In this document: in pieces, positions 1-8,133 of the stretch
How positions within the stretch are numbered: the stretch's first letter is position 1
Layout of the letters: every line of letters starts with the position of its first letter
From: JBHYDC01 sp051861205
Lineage (GTDB): Bacteria > Pseudomonadota > Alphaproteobacteria > Rhizobiales > Pleomorphomonadaceae
NCBI GenBank assembly: GCA_051861205.1
Contig: JBHYDC010000020.1
Span: 7,083-71,082 of the forward strand
Length of the DNA: 64,000 nucleotides
Reading direction: 5' to 3'
The notes under the pieces: generated by a model
Databases searched by the model: none
Told to the model about the DNA's origin: nothing
Seen by the model: only the letters and a program-made list of their open reading frames with translations
Program-made: the position numbers and the translations under genes

Positions 1-1497
1 GATCACGTCGGCGGGGAGTTCGCGGCCATTGCTGAGCTTCACGCCGGCTTCGGTGATCTCCTCAACCTGTCCGGCTACGAGTTTGATCTTGCCGTCGATG
101 ATGAGCTGGGAGGCGCCGACGTCGATGTAATAGCCGGAGCCCCGGCGCAGATACTTCAGGAACAAGCCGGAATCATCGGCGCCGAAATCGAGCAGGAACC
201 CTGCCTTTTCAAGGTCGCGGTAGAAGTCGGCATCGACCTCGCGGATCTTGTCGTAAACCGGTTTCTGGAAGCCGGGCAGGATGCGGTAGGGCAGCGAGGC
301 GAAGATCAGATCGGCCTTAGCCGTGGTCATGCCGCCCTGAACCGCCCGCTCGGAGTAAAGATCGCCGAGGCCGATCTCCATCAGCGATTCAGAACGGACG
401 ATGTGAGTGGACGATCGCTGCACCATCGTTACATCCACGCCCGCCTCGTAAAGCGCGGCGCAGATATCGTGAGCGGAGTTGTTGGAGCCGATCACCACGA
501 CCTTCTTGCCCACATATCCGTCCGGACCGGGGTGTTTGGAGGAATGGTGCTGCTCGCCCTTGAAGCGGTCCATACCCTTGAACGCGGGCAGATTGGGCTT
601 GGCGGACATGCCGGTGGCGAACACGAGATGCTTGGGGCGGAGCACGATTTCCTTGCCGCCGCGTTCGACGACGACGGTCCACTCCTTGGCGGTCTCGTCA
701 TAGGACGCGCTCTTGGCGGTGGTGCTGGTCCAGTAGTTCAGCTCCATCACCTTGGCATACATTTCCAGCCAGTCGCCGATCTTGTCCTTGGGCGAGAAAA
801 CCGGCCAATTCTTCGGAAAGTCGATGTAGGGCAGGTGGTCGTACCAGACGGGATCGTGCAGGCAGAGCGACTTGTAGCGCTTGCGCCAGCTATCGCCGGG
901 CCGCTCGTTCTTCTCCACGATGATGGTGGGCACGCCAAGCTGGCGCAACCGCGCGCCGAGCGCGATGCCGCCTTGGCCGCCGCCGATGATGAGCACATAG
1001 GGCTGGGTTTCGAAGCCGAGTTTGGCCGCTTCCTCCTCGCGCTCTTCCTTCCAGGATTTGGCGCCGGGATTGCTGCCGTGCTTGGCCCCCAGGGGGCGAG
1101 TGAAGCCGGCCTTTTCCTCATGGCCCTTAAGCTCGACCATGGTGGTGAGAAGCGTCCAGATCAGCCCGTCCTTGAGGCGGATCAGGCCGTAACCGCGCGC
1201 GACGCCCGTCTCGAATGAGATCCAGGCCTCCGAAACGCCGCCGGCCTCCGTGGCTTCCTCGCCCTCTGCCACACGCCAGTTCAGCGGCTTCACGGCGGGA
1301 AGGCAGCTTGCGAGCATGTCGCGCACCTGATCGCGGCCCTCGGCCGTCTTGATGTTCCAGGTGAAGGATACGAGATCGCGCCAATAGCATTCGTCGGCGA
1401 ACAGGCTGACGGCCTCGTCAATATCAGCCGATTGCAACGCCTGATCGAGACGCGCGAGGAACGCATTCATGCGCGCGGTCGGTGTCTTGTCGAGCAT
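1..1497 (-). CDS. Flavin-containing monooxygenase / NAD(P)-FAD oxidoreductase with NTF2-like N-terminus (3' end cut by window edge)
   Basis: The frame is open to the left edge, so the C-terminus is missing (499 codons visible). Residues 1 to about 125 look like an NTF2/SnoaL-type fold. They are followed by an FAD Rossmann motif GGGQGG (about 172-177), an FMO-like segment FKGEQHHSSKH, and a second nucleotide-binding segment VVVIGSNNSAHD, probably for NADPH. This arrangement fits flavin monooxygenases of the YUCCA/FMO type. The start at 1497 is preferred because GGGAGG lies six bases upstream; an in-frame ATG at 1503 would sit directly on that site. The substrate cannot be read from sequence. 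The gene stands alone, 266 bases from the next gene, and that gap shows nothing else recognisable. Confidence 0.85.
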   Translation of the reverse strand, partial: MLDKTPTARMNAFLARLDQALQSADIDEAVSLFADECYWRDLVSFTWNIKTAEGRDQVRDMLASCLPAVKPLNWRVAEGEEATEAGGVSEAWISFETGVARGYGLIRLKDGLIWTLLTTMVELKGHEEKAGFTRPLGAKHGSNPGAKSWKEEREEEAAKLGFETQPYVLIIGGGQGGIALGARLRQLGVPTIIVEKNERPGDSWRKRYKSLCLHDPVWYDHLPYIDFPKNWPVFSPKDKIGDWLEMYAKVMELNYWTSTTAKSASYDETAKEWTVVVERGGKEIVLRPKHLVFATGMSAKPNLPAFKGMDRFKGEQHHSSKHPGPDGYVGKKVVVIGSNNSAHDICAALYEAGVDVTMVQRSSTHIVRSESLMEIGLGDLYSERAVQGGMTTAKADLIFASLPYRILPGFQKPVYDKIREVDADFYRDLEKAGFLLDFGADDSGLFLKYLRRGSGYYIDVGASQLIIDGKIKLVAGQVEEITEAGVKLSNGRELPADVI

Positions 1498-1763
1498 TCT
1501 CATCCTCCCATGCCATTTTGGACGACGGGGCGGAATTCTTATGTCCGCCTCCGCATAAATGCGTCTGTGCGAAGGGGCGCGCGCTGGTGCAACGCGTCCG
1601 ATCACGTCGAGGGGCGGACGGGTGGCGACGATGCTCACACGTCCTCACCAGAATTTTGCATTGACGCAGGCAGGGGGCAACTTAAATCGTTTGAGGTCGG
1701 ATGATGCCAAGAGGCTTAACGTCGGTTGGGGCCTGTATTTGAAGGGATGGAAGGCATCGCCCT

Positions 1764-2561
1764 TCAAAACCGGAAGACGCCGCCAAGCACCGGGCCCTGC
1801 TGCGTTACATCGAGCACAAAGCCGTCGCTTTCATAGTCGACGCCCAACGCGCGGTAGCCGGCGAAAACGGAAGCGGACTCGGTGATCTCGTAGCCGAGAC
1901 CGCCCATCACGTCCCACATGAAGTCCGACGATACGCCGAAGCCGCCGAGCATGGCCCATCCGGACAGGGAAAAACTCGACTCGCCAAGCGCGGCGCGGAA
2001 TTTGCTGCCGATGATGGGATCGACCCATGTGGCACCATCGCTGGGGGACCGATCGTCGAAGACACCGCCGTTGAATTCGAAATCCGTGTCCGTGGTCCAA
2101 AGGCGGCCGCCGGCAAACAGGTCGATGTTCGCGGCTTCGGTTTGGTAGACGGCGTATCCGGCAACGCCGGTTGCGACAAACATAGTATTCGTGACGTCAA
2201 TGGAATCGGCGACGATTCCGAACGGCGTGTCGACCGAGGCTCCGATCTTCGAATACATAAGGTCCAGGCCGAAACTATAGCGATCATAGCGCGCTTCGCC
2301 CGCAATCATCAGGGCGCCATCCAGATTTTCCAGAATGTCGGAGAAACTTGCTTCGATATCCTGCGGGGGAAGTCCGAACAAACCGCTCGTGCCCTCAATG
2401 CCGGTTGCCCAGATGTAAGGCGCGACGGTGAAACGCCAGCCGGCCGGCGCAGGCTGATACGGCCCTGGCACCGCCGCCGGCATGTCCGCCGGCAGCGCAG
2501 GTTGCTGCATCGCCATCAGGACCATGGTCCCGAGCAAGGCGCGCCAAAAAACTCTGATCAT
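1764..2561 (-). CDS. Outer-membrane beta-barrel protein, unknown function
   Basis: 265 residues. A signal peptide (hydrophobic residues 6-17, cleavage probably after ALPA near residue 25) is followed by alternating polar/aromatic strands (GWRFTVAPYIWATG, YDRYSFGLDLMYSKIG). The protein ends in GVFRF, a terminal phenylalanine typical of proteins assembled by the BAM machinery. These features support an outer-membrane barrel. The pore or ligand function is unknown and no specific porin family was recognised. It lies 145 bases downstream of the DUF2950 gene on the same strand, so it may be the last gene of the sulfatase operon or have its own promoter. Confidence 0.7.
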   Translation of the reverse strand: MIRVFWRALLGTMVLMAMQQPALPADMPAAVPGPYQPAPAGWRFTVAPYIWATGIEGTSGLFGLPPQDIEASFSDILENLDGALMIAGEARYDRYSFGLDLMYSKIGASVDTPFGIVADSIDVTNTMFVATGVAGYAVYQTEAANIDLFAGGRLWTTDTDFEFNGGVFDDRSPSDGATWVDPIIGSKFRAALGESSFSLSGWAMLGGFGVSSDFMWDVMGGLGYEITESASVFAGYRALGVDYESDGFVLDVTQQGPVLGGVFRF

Positions 2562-2706
2562 GATTCTACCCTAAATCACAGTGGAATCGAGAATGCCAAG
2601 GCTGCGTTTCAGGTTAGGCTAGGTCAAGATCAGTATTATCATTCTCCATAATTCATCGGATGTAGACGAATTGGACGTAGGTGTTTCTCGTAGAATTCAG
2701 CATTTC

Positions 2707-3663
2707 TTAGTCGGAAACGACTTCCCAGCTATCGTCTGGATTGAAGCTGTCGATATTGGCGGCAAGTGCTTCGGTGTCAGGTCCAAGGTCGGTCTGGTAG
2801 GCTATACCCTGGTGGCCGATGACGAAGGTCTTTATGCCGGTTTCGCCGTACACGACGGGATAGGCGATCAGGCCAAATCCGGCGATCATGTTGCCCCCAA
2901 TGACGTAATCATAGGGGCCACCGGCGATGTTTTCGCCCTGCTTTGTCAGGATGCGGAACTTGTAGCCGAAGTAACCGGCGCCGCTTTCCGCCTTGTCCAG
3001 TTCCGTCTTCACCATCATGGAGCCGATGGGGCTTTCGCTGTCGGATTGATCGGGCGGCCAATACAGCCCGTCGGTCTTGCCCTCGCTGCTGATGAGCTTC
3101 TGCGCGAATTCCAGAACGCCGTCGCCGTCGCGGTCCTCCGACGCGTATTCGCGCTGGGCATCGAGATAGGCGTTCAAGGTGGAGATCGTTTCAAGCTCGT
3201 TCTCGCCGATTCGCCGGGCACGGATTTCCTCGACGCCGGCTTGAGGGTCGAACGCCCACCGGCCATCTTCGTTTTTCACGAGCGGAAACGGGAGCGGCCA
3301 GAGTATGTTGCCGATCCGGATGATGCGGCTGTCGCCCTTATCGTCGACGATGATCTTGCGGATGGCGCCCTCTCGGATCTGCGCGAAGGCGCCCACTGCG
3401 TCGGCATTGGCCTGGAGCGGTGCGGGTTTCAGACCGAGAAGTCCGGCAAGTCCGGCAAGATCGTTCGCGGCCAGTGTGGCTTTGAAGGCCTCGACGGCTT
3501 CGGAGGGCTCCGCGAAGGAACGCGGAGCCTCCGCGGCGATATAGTCCGCCAACCTTGGGACGGTTTCAGCAAAGGCGTCTTCCATCGTGGTCAGGGCGGC
3601 GCCGGATAGAAGCGCAAGACCGGTAAAGGCGGTCAACAGCGGGCGTAGCGATGTGCGGATCAT
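2707..3663 (-). CDS. DUF2950 family exported protein
   Basis: 318 residues with an N-terminal signal peptide (about residues 1-33). The body matches the DUF2950 pattern: a mid-protein AYLDAQREYA segment followed by a Ca-loop-like DRDGDG, then YFGYKFRILTKQG, GGPYDYVIGGNMIAGF, and a C-terminal FVIGHQGIAYQTDLG. DUF2950 has no established biochemical role. A ribosome site AGGA lies about nine bases before the ATG. The gene starts 27 bases after the DUF3300 stop, so the two are almost certainly co-transcribed. I infer a periplasmic partner of DUF3300. Confidence 0.85.
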   Translation of the reverse strand: MIRTSLRPLLTAFTGLALLSGAALTTMEDAFAETVPRLADYIAAEAPRSFAEPSEAVEAFKATLAANDLAGLAGLLGLKPAPLQANADAVGAFAQIREGAIRKIIVDDKGDSRIIRIGNILWPLPFPLVKNEDGRWAFDPQAGVEEIRARRIGENELETISTLNAYLDAQREYASEDRDGDGVLEFAQKLISSEGKTDGLYWPPDQSDSESPIGSMMVKTELDKAESGAGYFGYKFRILTKQGENIAGGPYDYVIGGNMIAGFGLIAYPVVYGETGIKTFVIGHQGIAYQTDLGPDTEALAANIDSFNPDDSWEVVSD

Positions 3664-3690
3664 GATGAGATTTCCTGCTGATTTTCAGGT

Positions 3691-5040
3691 TTAACGACCA
3701 CGGCCACCACCGCCACCGCTCCGTCCGCCTCCGCTCCGGGCAGCGCCACCGCCGCCGCCCCGGTTTGAGCGCGAGACGCTGGACTGGTGTCCCCGCTGTG
3801 AACTGACCTGCGTTCTCTTGCCGTTTCCGACTTGACCAAAGGCAGACGGGTTCTTCGGCCGGTTGTCGGCCTTGGCTCCGGCTTTTGGCTTTCCAGCAGG
3901 GCGATTGGCCTTTACCTGAGCCTTGCCGGCCGATGCCTTGGGTTTGGCGTTGGCGCGCTGCCCCTGCGCCTTAGCATCCGCCCGATTGACGGAGCCGGTT
4001 CTATTCGCGCCTTGCACGGCGTTCGCGCGGACATCCCGTGGTTTATTGGCGATGGACCGGGAGGTGTCGGCGAGCGCCGTCTGCCGATTGGCTACGCCGG
4101 CGCTTTTGTTTCGAATGCTGTTGACGTCGTTGGCCCTTAAACTGGACTGGATGGCGTTTCGGTCGAGATTGTTGAATTGGTTTCGATCGACATTGATCTT
4201 GGATCGGTCAACTTTGCTCCAATCGACGTCGTTCATATTGATTTTGCCGCTGAAGTTGCTGTCGTTGAAACATTTGTTGCAGTCGATATCGATATCTCCG
4301 CCCCAATCGCCGCCATCGACGTCCCAGTCGTCCCAATCGACAAGAGCACCCCAGGCCGCGCCCGTGACCGCCCCGGCAAAAAAGGTTGCGGTTGGATAGT
4401 AGTAGTTCGGATAGGATTCGGGGTAGTAGGAGATGGGAGTCTGTACATAATCCGGCTCGTAAAGCATTTCCGGAGCGTATTGAGGAACGTATATCTGGTC
4501 AGACTGTGTGGGTTCGATGATGATATTTTCGTTTTGCTGAACCACTTTTACCTTGTCGTCCGACTTGATGACGCCATTCGCGACGGCTTTATCGCGCAGG
4601 GATTGGATTGCGATGAGAACGTCTTTTTGTTGATACGACAATGCGTCAGCCAGCGACTGCGTCCAGTCGAGGTCGTCGCTCATCATTTTCACGATGTCTG
4701 GGTAATTCAGCAGCGAAACGATGCTTCCGTCCCAGGTGGCCTTGGGTTGCAGGCTGGAATTCTTGGCGCGGTTTTCCAGGTAGCGGGAGGCCTCGACAAT
4801 CTGGAGCGGATAGAGCGAACTTGATGTGATGAGCGCCACCAGTTCGTCCGGGTAAAGGGCGATCCGGGCAACGATAACCTCCATTTGGTCGTCGGTCAGC
4901 GGCTGGGGGGCCGGCGCGGCGGTTTGGGTGCCTTCGGCAGTGGCGGTTTGCGCCTGAGCGGCGGCACCTGACGGTAGGCTGACGAGGGCAAGAGGAACCA
5001 ACACGCTTGCGATCGGCCGGAATTTCCAAGAGATGAGCAT
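3691..5040 (-). CDS. DUF3300 family exported protein with Arg/Gly-rich tail
   Basis: 449 residues. A signal peptide (about 1-28) is followed by a DUF3300 domain (about 48-230) with the recognisable DDQMEVIVARIALYPDEL and LITSSSLYPLQIVEA. A Tyr/Pro-rich stretch around YYPESYPNYYYP comes next, then an Asp/Asn-rich repeat region (DWSKVDRSKINVDRNQ), and a low-complexity tail rich in Gly, Arg and Ser at the C-terminus. The biochemical role of DUF3300 is unknown. It starts 63 bases after the HAD gene and is preceded by GAGGATC. The basic, disordered tail would suit binding to an acidic polymer such as sulfated or phosphorylated polysaccharide; that is inference only. Confidence 0.85.
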   Translation of the reverse strand: MLISWKFRPIASVLVPLALVSLPSGAAAQAQTATAEGTQTAAPAPQPLTDDQMEVIVARIALYPDELVALITSSSLYPLQIVEASRYLENRAKNSSLQPKATWDGSIVSLLNYPDIVKMMSDDLDWTQSLADALSYQQKDVLIAIQSLRDKAVANGVIKSDDKVKVVQQNENIIIEPTQSDQIYVPQYAPEMLYEPDYVQTPISYYPESYPNYYYPTATFFAGAVTGAAWGALVDWDDWDVDGGDWGGDIDIDCNKCFNDSNFSGKINMNDVDWSKVDRSKINVDRNQFNNLDRNAIQSSLRANDVNSIRNKSAGVANRQTALADTSRSIANKPRDVRANAVQGANRTGSVNRADAKAQGQRANAKPKASAGKAQVKANRPAGKPKAGAKADNRPKNPSAFGQVGNGKRTQVSSQRGHQSSVSRSNRGGGGGAARSGGGRSGGGGGRGR

Positions 5041-5103
5041 TGTGAGATCCTCGACAAATTAGCTATGCGCGCCCACGCGGTGCGGGCTGAGGTCTGGGCG
5101 AGG

Positions 5104-6114
5104 TCACTGCGCGCGGGTCGGATAGATCGTCGCCCAGTCCGAGGCCATGTCGACGACGGTCCAGCGATTGATTTTGGCGGCGTCGAGAGCCTTATCGAGC
5201 CGTCCGACCGAGCCGTCGCGGTCATAGGCCCATTCACGTTTGGCGTCGGTATGATGAACAATGAGCGTGAACCGTGCGCCCTGGCCGATGGTGGCCCATT
5301 GCGCCATGGCCAGATCGCCGTCCGAATTGCCGGCAACGAAGACCGGCCGCTTGCCGATGTGGCGGGCGATGCCGAGAGGCTTGGCCTTGCCATCGTCGAT
5401 GAAGTCGATGCCGGGATCCTTGAAGATCTCCGGTATCCCGTCGACGATCTCAAAGCGGGCCTTGCCCATGCTGCCGATTACGTTTTGAGGCGGAATGCCG
5501 TAGGCGTCCTCCGCGAACACCCTCATGAAATCGAGTCCGCCGCCGGAAACGATGTAGGTTTCGAACCCGTTCGCCCTGAGATGGTCGAGAAGTTCGATCA
5601 TGGGCTGGTACACCATGTCAGTGTAAGGCAGCCCTGTAACCGGGTGGCGGGCTGTTTTCAGCCAGTCGGCGACTTGTACTTGGAACGCATCGATGGTCAG
5701 TCCCGAATGCGTCGCTTTCACGACCTCCAAGATCGCGTCCTCGCCGCCCGCCATCACAGCCTTGAAGTCGCCGGCGGCCGCAGCTTTCAGCGTTGGCGTT
5801 GCGGCGAAGGCGGGGTCGGCGGCGGCCATGGCTTTGGCCCGGTCGAGGGCGAACAAGGCTTGGAAGTAGTAGGGCTGTTCGGCCCACAGCGTACCGTCGT
5901 TGTCGAAGACGGCGATCCTGTCTTTGGTCTTGATGTAGTTTGGCGATGCCCGGTTCGTGGCGGCGTCGACGAACTCCAGGATCGCCGTCCTTGCCGGTCC
6001 ATCGTTCCAGGAGGGCAGCGGTTCTGCGGCCTGAACGGGCATGCCGTAGAACCCTGCGACAAGCACGGCGATCTGTAGCATCTTCCCGAAAAAGCCAGCG
6101 GTAACGTGTTTCAT
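5104..6114 (-). CDS. Exported HAD-superfamily phosphatase
   Basis: 336 residues. The signal peptide (about 1-30, ending VQAA) predicts periplasmic location. HAD motif I is FDNDGTLW with Asp71 and Asp73 as nucleophile and acid/base. Motif II is YIVSGGG, and motif IV is GNSDGDLAM. The domain resembles the phosphoserine-phosphatase-like HAD subgroup. Periplasmic HAD enzymes usually remove phosphate from small esters, but the substrate is unknown here. It lies 66 bases after the arylsulfatase stop and has AGGAGT ahead of its ATG, so it belongs to the same operon. Confidence 0.88.
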   Translation of the reverse strand: MKHVTAGFFGKMLQIAVLVAGFYGMPVQAAEPLPSWNDGPARTAILEFVDAATNRASPNYIKTKDRIAVFDNDGTLWAEQPYYFQALFALDRAKAMAAADPAFAATPTLKAAAAGDFKAVMAGGEDAILEVVKATHSGLTIDAFQVQVADWLKTARHPVTGLPYTDMVYQPMIELLDHLRANGFETYIVSGGGLDFMRVFAEDAYGIPPQNVIGSMGKARFEIVDGIPEIFKDPGIDFIDDGKAKPLGIARHIGKRPVFVAGNSDGDLAMAQWATIGQGARFTLIVHHTDAKREWAYDRDGSVGRLDKALDAAKINRWTVVDMASDWATIYPTRAQ

Positions 6115-6180
6115 GGGGTACTCCTATGGGCGGCCGGATCGGCAGTGACGCGGGATGGCCCGCGTCACGCGCATCGGGGG

Positions 6181-7755
6181 CTACTGATTCCCCTGGCTGC
6201 CTTTGGAGAGGGTCTCCATCACACGGTCGAGGTTGAACGTGCCGGGCTTCTGACGCGGCGGGAATTCCTTGAAGCTCTGAAGCCAGTTCGCCACGAAGGC
6301 CGTAGCGGGCGCTATCGCGAACATCCTCTCCAAGTACCAACGCTGGGCGCCCATGGCGTTCTCCTCGTCGGCGCGCTCGAATGGATCCATGCGCAGGTTG
6401 GTGAGCAACGGCGCGCGCAGCGTTTCGAAGGGTTGCTGCCAGACCCTGAGGCCCACGGCATTCTGCTTCATGAACGTGATCTTCCAATTGTCGTAGCGAA
6501 GCGCGGCAACGTTGCCGTCATCCGTCCAGTAGATGAAATCCCGCCGCGGCCACGCGGCCTCGCCCTTGAGCGCGGGTTGAAGATCATAGCCGTCGAGGTG
6601 GACCTTGAAGGTCCGGTCGCCGATCGTCTTGCCTTGCAAGAGTTCGGTCTTGGCGTTTGGGTCCCCGGCGGCGGCAACCAGCGTGGTCATCATGTCTTCA
6701 TGGGCGCCGATTTCGTTGATCACGGTGCCCGGTTTGATGACGCCCGGCCAGCGAATGGCGGTGGGTACGCGGTAGCCGCCTTCCCATTGGGTGTTCTTTT
6801 CACCCCGGAACATGGTGGTGCCGCCGTCCGGCCAAGTGAAGGTTTCCGCGCCGTTGTCGGTCGAGTACATGACGATGGTGTTGTCCTCGATGCCTAGCTC
6901 TTTCAGCTTGGCGAGCAACTGACCGACCATGGCATCGTGCTCGACCATGCCGTCGGCGTAGATGCCGAGGCCCGTCTTGCCATCGGACTCAGGCTTCAGA
7001 TGGGTGAAGATGTGCATGCGGGTGGAGTTCCACCACACGAAGAAGGGTTTGCCGTCCTGGTGGGCCTTATCCATGAATTGCAGGGCGGCGGCGGTGGTTT
7101 CCTCGTCCACCGTTTCCATACGCTTGCGGGTGAGCGGGCCGGTATCTTCGATGGCTTGCGTGCCGTTGGCCTGTGCGAAGGAATGGATCACCCCTCGCGG
7201 GCCGAAGCGCGCCCGGAATTCGGGGTTCTTGGGATAGTCCACGTTCTCCGGCTCCTCCTCGGCGTTGAGGTGATAGAGGTTGCCGAAGAACTCATCGAAG
7301 CCATGGAGCGTGGGCAGCATCTCATCCCGGTCGCCAAGATGATTCTTGCCGAATTGGCCGGTTACATAGCCGAGCGGCTTGAGAAGCGTGGCGATCGTCG
7401 GGTCTTCCGGCTTCATGCCTTCCGGAGAGCCGGGTAGGCCGACCTTGGTGAGCCCGGTACGGATCGGCGACTGGCCGGTGATGAAGGCCGCACGGCCGGC
7501 GGTGCAGCTTTGCTGTCCGTACCAGTCCGTGAAAAGCGCGCCATCTCTAACGATACTGTCGATGTTGGGCGTCTTGTAGCCCATCATCCCGTTATTGTAG
7601 GCACTGATGTTGAAGTTGCCGATGTCGTCGCCCCAGATGACCAGAATATTCGGTTTGGTTTCCTGCGCAGTGGCGAACCCTGCCATGGAAACGCCAGTTG
7701 CTAGCGTGCAGGTTGCAAGCACTAAGAGCCGTGGAATTATTCCTTGTCTCGACAT
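6181..7755 (-). CDS. Arylsulfatase (type I, formylglycine-dependent), exported
   Basis: 524 residues from the chosen start. That start (7755) has GGAGA seven bases upstream and opens a signal peptide (about 1-30, ending FATA). The longer frame reaching 7866 lacks a good site. Metal-binding residues appear in the VIWGDD segment (Asp43, Asp44). The catalytic signature is QQSCTAGRAAF, in which Cys84 would be converted to formylglycine. This is the accepted C-x-A-x-R variant of the C-x-P-x-R motif. Type I sulfatases hydrolyse sulfate esters and need a maturation enzyme, which is not in this window. First gene of the HAD/DUF3300/DUF2950 operon; it could feed sulfate to the cys genes nearby. Confidence 0.9.
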   Translation of the reverse strand: MSRQGIIPRLLVLATCTLATGVSMAGFATAQETKPNILVIWGDDIGNFNISAYNNGMMGYKTPNIDSIVRDGALFTDWYGQQSCTAGRAAFITGQSPIRTGLTKVGLPGSPEGMKPEDPTIATLLKPLGYVTGQFGKNHLGDRDEMLPTLHGFDEFFGNLYHLNAEEEPENVDYPKNPEFRARFGPRGVIHSFAQANGTQAIEDTGPLTRKRMETVDEETTAAALQFMDKAHQDGKPFFVWWNSTRMHIFTHLKPESDGKTGLGIYADGMVEHDAMVGQLLAKLKELGIEDNTIVMYSTDNGAETFTWPDGGTTMFRGEKNTQWEGGYRVPTAIRWPGVIKPGTVINEIGAHEDMMTTLVAAAGDPNAKTELLQGKTIGDRTFKVHLDGYDLQPALKGEAAWPRRDFIYWTDDGNVAALRYDNWKITFMKQNAVGLRVWQQPFETLRAPLLTNLRMDPFERADEENAMGAQRWYLERMFAIAPATAFVANWLQSFKEFPPRQKPGTFNLDRVMETLSKGSQGNQ

Positions 7756-8133
7756 GGGCACATCTCCGGCAAGATCCGAGGCTGGACAACCCGTCGAGCG
7801 AGGCCGCAATCTTGCTATGGTCTTCTCGATGGCCAAGGCGCGCCAAGAAATGACCAGGGCGGACACGTGATAGAGTTATCGCACTGTTATCTTAGGATCG
7901 GACAGCAGCTTGGTGTTACGATCAGACGGATATGATCCGATATTGTCGAATTCTTCGTAGGATGATTGATTAGATTAACAATAAAAAATATATTATCTCA
8001 TGAGTTGTAAGAGAAAACACTTATATGATATTGTAATTGAAAATGTTTTTGATCTAAACGACGTCATGACTATGCACGTAATAGAAAAAAGAATTTGTTT
8101 TATATTGTCAGTTTTGATTTTACTACGCTAGAT
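7756..8133 (+). other. Non-coding 378 bases with an AT-rich core (about 7960-8130)
   Basis: No convincing gene on either strand. The right-hand part is strikingly AT-rich beside flanking genes rich in GC, with A/T runs such as ataaaaaatatatta near 7980-7995. It separates the arylsulfatase start from the end of the eight-haem cytochrome gene. It must contain the promoter for the sulfatase operon, but I could not fix a specific -35/-10 pair. Confidence 0.6.
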
